64,000 bases of DNA. Source: Streptosporangium carneum (GTDB lineage Bacteria; Actinomycetota; Actinomycetes; Streptosporangiales; Streptosporangiaceae). Below are positions 10,586 to 19,244 of this stretch, one piece after another. The stretch is taken from the NCBI RefSeq assembly GCF_027922005.1, contig NZ_BSEV01000004.1, positions 1 to 64,000 on the forward strand. Direction: 5' to 3'. Positions within the stretch are counted from its first letter, which is position 1. Each line of letters opens with the position of its first letter. The notes below the pieces were generated by a model. That model had not been told where the DNA came from. It saw only the letters and a program-made list of their open reading frames with translations, and did not search any database. The position numbers were made by a program, and so were the translations under genes.

Positions 10586-11458
10586 ATGGAACGCCTGCCC
10601 AGCTGGGTTCGCCAGCATCTCGCCGCGCTGCGCGCGCTGCTCGTGCTGACCCTGATCCTCGGCGTCGCCTACCCGCTGGTCGTCACCGGCGTCGCCCAGA
10701 CCGTTCTCGACGACCGGGCCGACGGATCCCTCCTCCAGAAGGGCGGAAAGGACGTGGGCAGTGCCCTGATCGGCCAGAACTTCACCGACTCCGGCGGCGA
10801 CCCGGTCGGGAAGTACTTCCAGAGCCGCCCCTCGGCCGCCGGAGACGGCTACGACCCGCTCTCGACGGGAGCGAGCAACCTCGGCCCGGAAGACGTCCTG
10901 GACGTCCTCGCCGTGCCCGGAGCCAAGGACGCCGACGGCGAACCCGACACGGGAAGACAGTCCCTGCTGACCCGGGTCTGCGCCCGGAGCAGGGCCGTGG
11001 GGGAACTGGAGGGGGTCAGCGGGGCCCGGCCGTACTGCACGCCCGACGGGGTCGGCGCGGTGCTGAAGGTCTTCCCCGCCGTCGGCAGGCCCGTCAGGGC
11101 GGTCAGCGCCAACCAGGCCTGTCCCGCCGCCCCGTTCCTCGCCGCCTACCAGGGGGTGAGGGTGGAGTGCGCCAGACCGGGTGAGGACCTGTCCGCGGGC
11201 CGTACGGTCCCGGTCAGGGGCTCGGCGACGGCGGTCGTGCCCGCGGACGCGGTCACCGCGAGCGGCTCGGGTCTCGACCCGCACATTTCGCCCGCCTACG
11301 CCGAGTTGCAGGCCCCCCGCGTCGCCAGGGAGCGCGGCCTCGACGTGGCGAAGGTCAAGGCCCTGGTCCGGCAGCGCACGACCGGCCGGGCGCTCGGCTT
11401 CATGGGCGAGCCCGTCGTCAACGTGCTGGAGCTCAACCTGGCCCTGGACAGGGGATGA
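10586..11458 (+). CDS. kdpC: KdpC, Kdp ATPase accessory subunit with an internal insertion
   Basis: The ATG abuts the kdpB stop. One N-terminal membrane helix (ALLVLTLILGVAYPLVVTGV) is followed by GKYFQSRPSA and the C-terminal DPHISPAYAELQAPRVA motif, both typical of KdpC. The protein is 290 residues against about 190 in E. coli; the extra ~100 residues lie between these motifs (about residues 100-205) and hold four cysteines. KdpC raises the ATP affinity of KdpB. Comparable insertions are known to me in other actinobacterial KdpC, so this is probably lineage-typical and not a fusion. Confidence 0.93.
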   Translation: MERLPSWVRQHLAALRALLVLTLILGVAYPLVVTGVAQTVLDDRADGSLLQKGGKDVGSALIGQNFTDSGGDPVGKYFQSRPSAAGDGYDPLSTGASNLGPEDVLDVLAVPGAKDADGEPDTGRQSLLTRVCARSRAVGELEGVSGARPYCTPDGVGAVLKVFPAVGRPVRAVSANQACPAAPFLAAYQGVRVECARPGEDLSAGRTVPVRGSATAVVPADAVTASGSGLDPHISPAYAELQAPRVARERGLDVAKVKALVRQRTTGRALGFMGEPVVNVLELNLALDRG

Positions 11459-11497
11459 TCGGAGGCAGGGGAACCTGACGGGAAGCGGGGACGGACG

Positions 11498-14038
11498 ATG
11501 AACGGGGCACGTGGGCGGCTGCGCGTCTATCTGGGCGCGGCCCCCGGTGTCGGCAAGACCTTCGCGATGCTCGACGAGGGGCACAGACGCCTCGCGCGCG
11601 GCACGGACGTGGTCGTGGGGCTCGTGGAGACCCACGACCGGCCCCACACCGCGGAGCTGCTGGAGGGCATGGAGGTCGTGCCGCGCAGGACCTTGGTCCA
11701 CCGGGGGGCGAGCTTCACCGAACTCGACGTGGACGCGGTCATCGCGCGCGGGCCGAAAGTGGCGCTGATCGACGAGCTGGCGCACACCAACGTGCCCGGC
11801 TCGCGCAACGCCAAGCGCTGGCAGGACATCGAGGAGATCCTCGACGCGGGGATCGACGTCATCTCCACCGTCAACATCCAGCACCTGGAGTCGCTCAACG
11901 ACGTCGTCCAGCGGATCACCGGCGTCCCGCAGCGCGAGACCGTGCCCGACGAGGCGGTACGGCGGGCGGACGCGGTGCAACTGGTCGACATGGCGCCCGA
12001 CGCGCTGCGCCGCCGGATGGCGCACGGCAACGTCTACCTCCCGGAGAAGGTCGACGCGGCCCTGTCGAACTACTTCAGGGTGGGCAACCTGACGGCCCTG
12101 CGGGAGCTGGCGCTGCTGTGGGTGGCGGGCAAGGTCGACGAACAGCTCGACCGCTACCGGGCCGAGCACGGCATCGCCGGAACCTGGGAGGCGCGCGAGC
12201 GCGTGGTGGTCGCGCTGACCGGAGGCCCCGAGGGGGACACCCTGGTACGGCGGGCGGCCAGGATCGCGGCCCGGACCAAGGGCGCCGACCTGCTGGCCGT
12301 CCACGTGACCCGTTCCGACGGGTTGAGCGGCACCGACCCGGCGAACCTGGCACGCCAGCGCGCCCTGGTGGAGAGTCTGGGCGGCACCTACCACCAGGTG
12401 GTCGGCGACAGCGTGCCGCGCGCGCTGCTGGACTTCGCGGGCGGGGTGAACGCGACCCAGCTGGTGCTCGGCGCCTCCCGCAGGGGCCGGTTCGCGCAGC
12501 TGTTCTCCCGGGGGGTCGGGGTCACGACCACCGCGCTGTCCGGCTCCATCGACGTTCACATGATCACCCATGCCGAGGCGGGCAGGGGGGCGGGACGCGA
12601 ACGGTCGAGGGCCGCGCTCACCCGCGGGCGCAGGCTCGCGGGCTGGGCCATGGCGCTGCTGGGCATTCCGGCGATCACCCTCCTGCTGGTCCCGCTCAGG
12701 GACGGCCTGAAGCTGTCGAGCGGGATCCTGCTGTTCCTGCTCATGGTGGTCTGCGTCGCGCTGGTGGGAGGCATGTGGCCCGCCGTCACCGCGGCCGTCG
12801 CCGGGTTCCTGCTGCTCAACTACTACTTCACCCCGCCGGTCGACCGGTTCACCATCGCCGATCCGGAGAACCTGCTCGCGCTCAGCGTGTACGTGCTGGT
12901 GGCCGTCATGGTGAGCGCGGTCGTCGACCTGGCCGCCAGACGCACCAGGGAGGCGGCCCGTGCGAGCGCGGACGCCGAGGTGCTGTCCACGCTGGCAGGT
13001 CACGTGCTGCGCGGGGAGGCGGCGCTGCCGTCCCTGCTGGCCCGGCTGCGCGAGACCTTCGGGCTGGCCTCGGTCACGCTGCTGGAACGCGCCGGCGAGC
13101 CCGCCCCCGACGACCGCTCGGATCCGGCGGCGTGGCGGATCGTCGCCACCTCCGGGGGGCCGCCCTGCGCCAGCCCCGGGGCCGCGGACACCGACGTGGC
13201 GATCGACCGGGACCTGGCGCTCGCCACGCGCGGCAGGCTGCTCGACGCGGCCGACCGCCGTGTCCTGGAGGCCTTCGCCGCCGAGGCGGCGGTGGCGCTG
13301 CGCCAGGAGCGGCTGCGGCACGAGGCGGACCTCGCGGGACCGCTGGCCGCGGCCGACAGGATGCGCACCGCCCTGCTCGCCGCGGTGAGCCACGACCTGC
13401 GCACGCCCCTGGCCTCCGCCAGGGTCGCCGTCGACAGCCTGCTCAGCACCGAGATCGAGTGGAGCGAGGAGGACAGGCGGGAGCTGCTGGCGACCGCGGA
13501 CGAGTCGCTGGTCAAGCTCGACCGGCTGGTCGCCAATCTGCTCGACATGAGCCGCCTGCAGGCGGGCGTGCTCGGCCTGGTCCCGCAGCCGGTCGCGATC
13601 GGCGAGATACTCCCGCGTGCCATCGACGACCTCGGGCCGCTCCGCGACCGGGTCGAGGGCGACGTCCCCGCCGACCTGCCGGAGGTCGTCGCCGACCCTG
13701 CCCTGGTCGAGCGCATCCTGGTCAACGTGATGTCCAACGCCGTGCGCTACAGCCCGCGGGACGACAGGGTCCTCGTGACCGCCAGCTGGTACGGCGACAG
13801 CGTCGAGGTCCGCGTCATCGACCGGGGGCCGGGCATCCCGCCCGAGGCGCACGAGAAGGTCTTCATGCCGTTCCAGCGGCTCGGCGACCGCGACAACCAC
13901 ACCGGCGTCGGCCTCGGCCTCGCGCTCTCCAGGGGGCTGGCGGAGGCGATGGGCGGCATGCTGGCTCCTGAGGAAACACCAGGGGGAGGTCTCACCATGA
14001 TCCTGACGCTGCCCGTCGTCTCCCGGGAACGCGCATGA
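11498..14038 (+). CDS. kdpD: KdpD, potassium/turgor sensor histidine kinase
   Basis: 846 residues. Order: N-terminal KdpD domain with the Walker-like GAAPGVGKTFAML and the LIDELAHTN motif; a universal-stress-like domain (~residues 225-350); a block of about four membrane helices (~380-480); a GAF-like linker; HisKA with the phosphorylated His in AVSHDLRTPLA at residue ~632; and HATPase with GVGLGLALSRG. It senses low K+ or envelope state and phosphorylates KdpE. The start lies 39 bases after kdpC, and its stop overlaps the kdpE ATG. Confidence 0.96.
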   Translation: MNGARGRLRVYLGAAPGVGKTFAMLDEGHRRLARGTDVVVGLVETHDRPHTAELLEGMEVVPRRTLVHRGASFTELDVDAVIARGPKVALIDELAHTNVPGSRNAKRWQDIEEILDAGIDVISTVNIQHLESLNDVVQRITGVPQRETVPDEAVRRADAVQLVDMAPDALRRRMAHGNVYLPEKVDAALSNYFRVGNLTALRELALLWVAGKVDEQLDRYRAEHGIAGTWEARERVVVALTGGPEGDTLVRRAARIAARTKGADLLAVHVTRSDGLSGTDPANLARQRALVESLGGTYHQVVGDSVPRALLDFAGGVNATQLVLGASRRGRFAQLFSRGVGVTTTALSGSIDVHMITHAEAGRGAGRERSRAALTRGRRLAGWAMALLGIPAITLLLVPLRDGLKLSSGILLFLLMVVCVALVGGMWPAVTAAVAGFLLLNYYFTPPVDRFTIADPENLLALSVYVLVAVMVSAVVDLAARRTREAARASADAEVLSTLAGHVLRGEAALPSLLARLRETFGLASVTLLERAGEPAPDDRSDPAAWRIVATSGGPPCASPGAADTDVAIDRDLALATRGRLLDAADRRVLEAFAAEAAVALRQERLRHEADLAGPLAAADRMRTALLAAVSHDLRTPLASARVAVDSLLSTEIEWSEEDRRELLATADESLVKLDRLVANLLDMSRLQAGVLGLVPQPVAIGEILPRAIDDLGPLRDRVEGDVPADLPEVVADPALVERILVNVMSNAVRYSPRDDRVLVTASWYGDSVEVRVIDRGPGIPPEAHEKVFMPFQRLGDRDNHTGVGLGLALSRGLAEAMGGMLAPEETPGGGLTMILTLPVVSRERA

Positions 14039-14703
14039 CCCGCGTCCTCGTCGTCGACGACGAACCGCAGATCCTGCGCGCGCTGCGCATCAACCTGGTG
14101 GCACGCCACTTCGAGGTGGCGGTCGCGCAGGACGGCGGCGCCGCCCTGCGCGAGGCCGCGGACTGGCATCCCGACCTGGTCGTCCTCGATCTCGGGCTGC
14201 CGGACATCGACGGGGTCGACGTGATCCACGGGCTGCGCGGCTGGACCAGTGTGCCGATCATCGTGCTGTCGGGGCGGGCGGGCAACCAGGACAAGGTGGA
14301 GGCGCTGGACGCCGGAGCCGACGACTACGTCACCAAGCCGTTCAACATCGACGAGCTGCTCGCCCGGATCAGGGCGGTGACCCGCCGCACCGCCGTCCAG
14401 GACTCCGAACCCGCCCGGGTCCAGGTCGGCGGGCACGTCGTCGACCTGGCGGGCAAGACGATCTCCGGTGGAGTCAGGCTGACGCCCACGGAGTGGCACC
14501 TGCTGGAGATCCTGCTGCGCAACCCCGGCAAGCTGATCAGCCAGCGTCAGCTGCTGACGGAGGTGTGGGGCGCCAAGTACCTCAAGGAGACCCACTACCT
14601 GCGCCAGTACCTGGCCCAGCTCCGCAAGAAACTGGAGCCGGACCCGGCCCGCCCCGTCCACCTGCTCACCGAGCCGGGCATGGGCTACCGCTTCCAGCCG
14701 TGA
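14035..14703 (+). CDS. kdpE: KdpE, OmpR-family response regulator of the kdp operon
   Basis: 222 residues. The receiver domain starts VLVVDDEPQ, has the phospho-acceptor Asp in VVLDLGLPD (~residue 51) and the Lys in DDYVTKPF. A winged-helix domain follows (residues ~125-222), ending GMGYRFQP. The ATG overlaps the kdpD stop (ATGA at 14035-14038). It activates kdpFABC when phosphorylated; the whole system is thus one polycistron here, with regulators downstream of the pump. Confidence 0.96.
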   Translation: MTRVLVVDDEPQILRALRINLVARHFEVAVAQDGGAALREAADWHPDLVVLDLGLPDIDGVDVIHGLRGWTSVPIIVLSGRAGNQDKVEALDAGADDYVTKPFNIDELLARIRAVTRRTAVQDSEPARVQVGGHVVDLAGKTISGGVRLTPTEWHLLEILLRNPGKLISQRQLLTEVWGAKYLKETHYLRQYLAQLRKKLEPDPARPVHLLTEPGMGYRFQP

Positions 14704-14786
14704 ACCTGCGGAGTGGGCTCGCGGTGACGGGATTCCGGGGCGTTTCCGGCGGTGGGCGCGGGACGGCAGGGGGCGTCGGCGACAGG

Positions 14787-15734
14787 TCAGGGAAGCACGA
14801 CCTCGCGGACGACGTCGGCGTAGAGGCGGAACAGCAGGGTCGGTGAGGCGTCGTCGTCCCTGCGTAGCAGGTGCGACCAGCACCGGGCGAGGACGTCGCG
14901 GGCCTCCGCGCCCGGCCAGGGGCGGGGGAGCAGCTCGGCGGGCAGCAGCGGATCGGGGTCCATGGCCCGCGTGAACTCGGAGGCGAGCTCGATCTCGATG
15001 GTGAGCCGCTCCGTCCGGGACAGATCACCGGGGCCCTGGAGACGCGCCAGGCGGGCTCTGGAGACGGCGACGAGGCGCCTGTGACGCTCGGCGATCTCCT
15101 CCAGCGGCCACAGCGACGCGGCCAGCGCGTGCGGGTCGCTCTCGCCGCCGACCCGCAGGTGCGGGCTGACGACGTAGGTGACGCCGTCCGCGACGTCCAG
15201 CTGCCTGGCCCTGGCCTCGACGAGGTCCTCCCAGGCGTTGGCCGAGACGTACAGGCCGCCCTGCAGCGGTGCCCCGCCGAGCCGCAGGATCGTCTCGCGC
15301 AGTGAGTCGCGCGCCGCCCTGGCGGACTCGGGGACGGCGAAGGCGACGAGGTGCCAGGAGCCGTCCCACGGAGCCAGGCCGCGGTCCTGACGGAAGGCGT
15401 GCCTGACGAACTCGACGGCGGGGGTGAACGACAGCCACGCGTCCGCGGTGACCCGCAGCAGGGCCTTGCGGCCCCTGCCCTCCTGGGAGAAGCTGCCCTC
15501 CCCGACGAGCCGTTTGACGCACAGGCGGACCTGCTGGTCGCTCATTCCCAGGGCGTTCGCGACCGCGTACAGCTCGCCCGCGTCGACGGTGGCGTCCTCC
15601 CGGACCATCCCGTGGACGAGCGTCCGCGTGGAGATCTCGACGGCCTCCCCGCCCACCGGCGCACCGTCCTCCCGCTCCGGCACCGCGCTCCGCCTTTCGC
15701 CGGTGGTCGAGCCGCCTGCGACCGGAGGGCTCAT
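14787..15734 (-). CDS. PaaX-family transcriptional regulator
   Basis: 315 residues. An N-terminal winged helix (residues ~30-110, with STRTLVHGMVR and MSDQQVRLCVKRLVGEG) is followed by the PaaX central and C-terminal regions (PWDGSWHLVAFAVPES, then GLYVSANAWEDL). In E. coli PaaX represses phenylacetate degradation and binds phenylacetyl-CoA, but no paa genes are in view, so the ligand is unknown. The ATG overlaps the stop of the upstream acetyltransferase (ATGA at 15731-15734), so the two are co-translated and the operon is probably self-regulated from the repeats at 16348-16383. It converges with kdpE. Confidence 0.85.
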   Translation of the reverse strand: MSPPVAGGSTTGERRSAVPEREDGAPVGGEAVEISTRTLVHGMVREDATVDAGELYAVANALGMSDQQVRLCVKRLVGEGSFSQEGRGRKALLRVTADAWLSFTPAVEFVRHAFRQDRGLAPWDGSWHLVAFAVPESARAARDSLRETILRLGGAPLQGGLYVSANAWEDLVEARARQLDVADGVTYVVSPHLRVGGESDPHALAASLWPLEEIAERHRRLVAVSRARLARLQGPGDLSRTERLTIEIELASEFTRAMDPDPLLPAELLPRPWPGAEARDVLARCWSHLLRRDDDASPTLLFRLYADVVREVVLP

Positions 15735-16345
15735 CGTCCGCCCTCCCCGGCGGTGACGGGCCGGGACATCCTCGTCACCGCGCCGAAGCCCATCAGCTCC
15801 CGCAGGAAGGGCGTCCGCTCGGTGCCGGTCGCCCGGAAGCCGCGCCGTTCGTACAGCGCCCTGGCGCGCGGGTTGGTGTCGACGACGTCGAGCCGCACCC
15901 GCAGACAGCCGAGGTCGGCCGCGACGGCGGAGACCTCCTCGAGCAGCAGGCCGCCGACGCCCATGCCACGCGACGCCGGATCGACGGCTATCCCGTCCAT
16001 GACCAGCTCCCGCGCGCTCTCCTCGCGTTCGAGCAGGGCGAGCAGCGCCAGGCGCGGCAGGCCCGCGAGCCATCCGTAGGCGTTCAGCACGTCGGCGGGC
16101 GATCCGCCGACGAGCGCCCGCCCACCGTGCCGGTATCCCGCGACCCCGACCAACCGCCCGCCCGCGAGCGCCGTGACCGCCCTGTCATGGTTCAGGTGCG
16201 CCGCGACGAACGCGACGCCTCTCTCCCTCGGGCCGAGCGCGGGGCCGAGCTTGCGGCCGAACGCCTCCCAGTACAGCTCCGCCGCCCGCCGCCCGGCTCC
16301 GGCGGGCAATCCCCGCCGAATCTCCACAGCCTTACTCGCTCTCAT
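15731..16345 (-). CDS. GNAT-family N-acetyltransferase
   Basis: 204 residues. The acetyl-CoA pyrophosphate-binding motif is visible in VDPASRGMGVGGLLLEEV, followed by a C-terminal NPRARALYERRGF typical of GNAT enzymes. It transfers an acetyl group to an amine; the acceptor is unknown. It is the first gene of a two-gene operon with the PaaX-like regulator. The start ATG lies only about 14 bases downstream of a TACTAT box, so the message may be leaderless. Confidence 0.87.
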   Translation of the reverse strand: MRASKAVEIRRGLPAGAGRRAAELYWEAFGRKLGPALGPRERGVAFVAAHLNHDRAVTALAGGRLVGVAGYRHGGRALVGGSPADVLNAYGWLAGLPRLALLALLEREESARELVMDGIAVDPASRGMGVGGLLLEEVSAVAADLGCLRVRLDVVDTNPRARALYERRGFRATGTERTPFLRELMGFGAVTRMSRPVTAGEGGR

Positions 16346-16347
16346 AT

Positions 16348-16383
16348 CTATCGATCATAGTACGATCGTTGGAGAAACGATAG
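16348..16383 (-). promoter_or_regulatory. Palindrome-rich promoter/operator of the GNAT - PaaX operon
   Basis: The 36-base segment begins CTATCG and ends CGATAG. It contains CTAT-N5-ATAG at 16348-16360 and the perfect palindrome ACGATCGT at 16362-16369. Read on the minus strand, TACTAT at 16364-16359 could be a -10 box placed for a leaderless start at 16345. A PaaX-family autoregulator binding here is the simplest reading, but no site for this branch is known to me. Confidence 0.45.
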
Positions 16384-16414
16384 TTTTCACCCTGATCGCA
16401 AATCCGGAGCAGAC

Positions 16415-16462
16415 ATGACGAATCACGACTTCGGGACCGAATCGCGGGAGCTCGCGTGGTGA
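16415..16462 (+). CDS. 15-codon upstream ORF coupled to the hydrolase gene
   Basis: The ATG at 16415 has a good ribosome site (CCGGAG, 5-6 bases upstream) and encodes MTNHDFGTESRELAW. Its TGA at 16460-16462 overlaps a GTG at 16459 that is in frame with the hydrolase (GTGA). It probably acts by translational coupling and not as a functional peptide. It could also be chance. Confidence 0.35.
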   Translation: MTNHDFGTESRELAW

Positions 16463-17487
16463 GCCGCCCGAAGAGATCCCGCGGCCTGCGGAGGCTCCTG
16501 ACGGCGCTCTCCGCCCTTCTTCTGGCGGCGGTCGCGGCAACCGGCGCGGTGGTCTGGCAGCACACCTACGACCTCAGGGAGGAACGGGTCACGATCCCCA
16601 ACGGCAGGCAGCGGCTCGACGGCGTCCTCGCCCTGCCGACTTCGGGACGCGGGCCGTACGGGCTGGTCGTCTTCGTGCACGGCGACAAGCCGATCGACGC
16701 GACCCACGACGGTTTCTACCGTCCGATGTGGGAGGCGTTCGCCAGGTCCGGCTACGCCTCCCTGTCATGGAACAAGCCCGGAGTCGCGGGGTCGGGGGGA
16801 GACTGGCTCGCCCAGAGCATGGAGGACAGGGCCGACGAGGTCACGGCCGCCCTCGCGTGGGCCAGGACCAGGGCCGACATCGACCCCCGGCGGATGGGGC
16901 TGTGGGGGGGCAGCCAGGCGGGCTGGGTGATGCCGAAGGTCGCCGCCCGCACCCCGGACCTGAGGTTCGTCATCGCGGTCTCACCCGCGATCAACTGGCT
17001 CAGGCAGGGGCGTTACAACCTCCTCGCCGAGCTCCGCGCAGAGGGGGCCCCGCCGGCCGCCGTCAAGGCGGCGCTGGAGCGCAGAGAGACGACTCTCCGC
17101 CTGCTCAGGGCGGGGGCGACCTTCGAGGAGTACCACAAAACGGTGGCGGACACGGGCGACATGACCGCCGCCCGATGGGGTTTCATCGCGCGCAACCACA
17201 GGGCGGACGCGACGGAGGACCTGTCCAGGGCGAGGGTTCCCACCCTGCTGATCCTGGCGGGCCACGACCTGAACGTCGACGTCGCGGAGACCGAGGCGGT
17301 CTACCGTGCGAGCCCCGCCCCCCTGAAGGTCGTCCGCTACCCGGGCGCCGTCCACTCGATGCTGCGCCGGGAGGTCGCCGAGTCCGAGGTCATGACGACG
17401 CTCACCGGCCTTTTCGCGCCCCGGGCGCTGTTCCCCGACGGCTTCCTCGCCGGGCAGGCCGCGTTCCTCCGTGAGCGGACCGGATAG
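16456..17487 (+). CDS. Membrane-anchored alpha/beta hydrolase
   Basis: 343 residues. One N-terminal membrane helix (LLTALSALLLAAVAATGAVV) lacks a clear cleavage site, so the enzyme is probably anchored outside the membrane. The hydrolase fold shows the oxyanion segment VVFVHGDKP, the nucleophile elbow WGGSQAGW (GxSxG) at ~residue 152, an acid-bearing LILAGHDLNVDV and the His in PGAVHSM. The substrate is unknown; esterase or peptidase of the DLH/BAAT type is possible. Two adjacent GTG codons (16456 and 16459) are candidate starts, the second overlapping an upstream ORF as GTGA. Confidence 0.82.
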   Translation: MVSRPKRSRGLRRLLTALSALLLAAVAATGAVVWQHTYDLREERVTIPNGRQRLDGVLALPTSGRGPYGLVVFVHGDKPIDATHDGFYRPMWEAFARSGYASLSWNKPGVAGSGGDWLAQSMEDRADEVTAALAWARTRADIDPRRMGLWGGSQAGWVMPKVAARTPDLRFVIAVSPAINWLRQGRYNLLAELRAEGAPPAAVKAALERRETTLRLLRAGATFEEYHKTVADTGDMTAARWGFIARNHRADATEDLSRARVPTLLILAGHDLNVDVAETEAVYRASPAPLKVVRYPGAVHSMLRREVAESEVMTTLTGLFAPRALFPDGFLAGQAAFLRERTG

Positions 17488-17515
17488 GGACGTTCGTCAG
17501 GGAGCCCCGACTCCC

Positions 17516-17547
17516 GTCGCGTCGGCCGGGAGTCGCGTCGGCCGGGA
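17516..17547. repeat. Exact 16-bp tandem duplication
   Basis: GTCGCGTCGGCCGGGA occurs twice head to tail (17516-17531 and 17532-17547) in the gap after the hydrolase stop. It is probably a replication-slippage duplication next to the terminator hairpins. Confidence 0.8.
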
Positions 17548-17550
17548 TCG

Positions 17551-17603
17551 GAGGGCGCGGCGAGGCGCCCTCGTCCCGCCGGGGGAGGTCACCCGGCGGG
17601 ACG
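17551..17603. terminator. Double hairpin terminator between convergent genes
   Basis: Two perfect hairpins follow each other: GAGGGCGC/GCGCCCTC (17551-17558 with 17565-17572, 6-nt loop) and CGTCCCGCCGGG/CCCGGCGGGACG (17572-17583 with 17592-17603, 8-nt loop). The second includes the last codons of the convergent phosphopantetheinyl transferase, so one structure serves both directions. Confidence 0.75.
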
Positions 17604-18245
17604 CGACCCTCCCGGCATCGCGATGGCCGTCACCGCCAGGCCGTCGGCCACCAGCCACCGGCCGGTGAAACCCGTCAGCCTCCGTCCCTCGACCAGCGGC
17701 CCCTCGACGAGGAGACGGGCGGTGAAGACGCCCGAGGGATCGAAGGTGACGTGGGCCTCGGCGAAGTCGAGCCAGCGCAGGGCGAGCGGGAACCAGGCCT
17801 TGTAGACGCTCTCCTTGGCGCTGAACAGCAGCCGGTCCCAGTGGACGCCTTCGCCGAGCCTCTCCAGCTCGGCCCGCTCCTGGGGCAGGGAGACGGCGGG
17901 CAGGACCCCGTCGGGGAGCGGCTCGTGGGGCTCGGCGTCGATGCCGACGGTCAGGGCCTCCAGCGAGACGGCGGCGGCGCGGTATCCGGCGCAGTGGGTG
18001 ATGGCCCCCCTCACCCCGCTCGGCCAGCCGGGCGCGCCGCGCTCGCCGGGCAGGATCGGCGCCGCAGGGAGCCCGAGCCTGGCCAGGGCCTGCCGGGCGC
18101 AGTGGCGGGCGGTGGTGAACTCGCGCCGCCGCTTGTCCACCGCGCGGGCGATGACCGCCTCCTCCTCGGGGAAGAGCGCGACGTCCTGCGGGTCGTGGAA
18201 CGCCTCCGCGCTCGCCACCCAGGAGGGCAGGATCCTGTCGATCAC
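17589..18245 (-). CDS. 4'-phosphopantetheinyl transferase, PptT-like
   Basis: 218 residues from GTG 18245. It has the VGIDAEPHEPLPDGVL metal-binding motif and the LLFSAKESVYKAWFPL motif of Sfp-type transferases; HWDRLLF and RWLDF closely resemble mycobacterial PptT as I recall it. It transfers phosphopantetheine from CoA to carrier proteins of fatty-acid, polyketide and nonribosomal peptide synthases. The GTG start overlaps the stop of the upstream phosphoesterase (GTGA at 18242-18245), so the two are made together. Confidence 0.92.
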   Translation of the reverse strand: MIDRILPSWVASAEAFHDPQDVALFPEEEAVIARAVDKRRREFTTARHCARQALARLGLPAAPILPGERGAPGWPSGVRGAITHCAGYRAAAVSLEALTVGIDAEPHEPLPDGVLPAVSLPQERAELERLGEGVHWDRLLFSAKESVYKAWFPLALRWLDFAEAHVTFDPSGVFTARLLVEGPLVEGRRLTGFTGRWLVADGLAVTAIAMPGGSRPAG

Positions 18246-19081
18246 GAGGCGTTCCCGGGGTGGGGAAGGATCCGGCGCGGCCTGCCCGGCGGGGTCGGGC
18301 GGGGCCGCCACTCGCGGGGGTAGCCCAGGGAGACCTCCTCGAAGCGCACGCCGTCGTGCCAGGTGGTCCTGGGGATGTGCAGGTGGCCGTAGACGACCGC
18401 GGCCGCCTCGAAACGCAGGTGCCAGTCCGCGGTCCGTTCCGTGCCGCACCAGATCGCGAACTCCGGATGCCTGAGGATCAGGGTCGGCTCGCGGACCAGC
18501 GGGTAGTGGTTGACGAGCACCGTGGGCACGCCCTCGGGCCGGGCCGCCAGCCTGCGCTCGGTCTCGGCGATCCTGGCCCGGCACCAGGCCGAGCGGGAAG
18601 GGTGCGGGTCGGGATGGAGGAACATCTCGTCGGTGCACACCACCCCCTTCTCGTACGCCAGGGCGAGCGCCTCCTCCTCCGTCTCGACGCCCGGCACGCG
18701 GAAGGTGTAGTCGTACAGCACGAACAGCGGGGCGACGGTCACCGGGCCGCCGGGGCCGTCCCAGACCGGATAGGGGTCCTCGGGGGTCGCCACTCCGAGG
18801 TCCCGGCAGATCTTCACCAGGTGCCGGTAGCGTTCCTCGCCGCGCAGCTGGACCGGGTCGCTGGGATGGGTCCACAGCTCGTGGTTCCCCGGCGCCCACA
18901 CCACCTTCGCGAAGCGCTCCGACAGCAGGCGCAGCGCCCACTCGACGTCGGCGACCGCCTCGGAGACGTCCCCCGCGACCAGCAGCCAGTCGGAGGCCGA
19001 CTCGGGTCGCAGCTCCTCGACGATCCGTCGGTTCTCCTGGTAGCCGATGTGCAGGTCGCTGATGGCCAGCAGCGAGGTCAT
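18242..19081 (-). CDS. PptH-like calcineurin-type phosphoesterase
   Basis: 279 residues from ATG 19081. Metallophosphoesterase motifs are complete: AISDLHIGY, VAGDVSEAV, WAPGNHELW, LVNHYPLV and YGHLHIPRTTW. The sequence and its coupling to a PptT-like gene match Mycobacterium tuberculosis Rv2795c (PptH), which hydrolyses phosphopantetheine off carrier proteins and so opposes PptT. I infer the same function here: a control on the active fraction of acyl carrier proteins, with effects on secondary metabolism. An earlier in-frame start would only add a low-complexity Arg/Gly stretch. Confidence 0.87.
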   Translation of the reverse strand: MTSLLAISDLHIGYQENRRIVEELRPESASDWLLVAGDVSEAVADVEWALRLLSERFAKVVWAPGNHELWTHPSDPVQLRGEERYRHLVKICRDLGVATPEDPYPVWDGPGGPVTVAPLFVLYDYTFRVPGVETEEEALALAYEKGVVCTDEMFLHPDPHPSRSAWCRARIAETERRLAARPEGVPTVLVNHYPLVREPTLILRHPEFAIWCGTERTADWHLRFEAAAVVYGHLHIPRTTWHDGVRFEEVSLGYPREWRPRPTPPGRPRRILPHPGNAS

Positions 19082-19244
19082 GCGTGCACCGCCCTCGGTG
19101 GTTCGGGAGTCGTCCGGGCCGTGACGGCCCGATGGCCGTGATCCGCCGTCGCGAGGACCCGTTCTCCTGGCTCCCCGTCGTGCGGCGTTCCGGCCTCCGT
19201 CCCCGCCCACCCGATGGCAGGAAGATAACCGGGAATGTCCGCGA

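Noticed and set aside
8933..13900. A 1655-codon open frame on the minus strand opposite kdpB-kdpD
   Set aside because: It is the shadow of the kdp genes: their GC-rich third positions keep the opposite frame open. The product is a His/Arg/Gln-rich sequence without domains.
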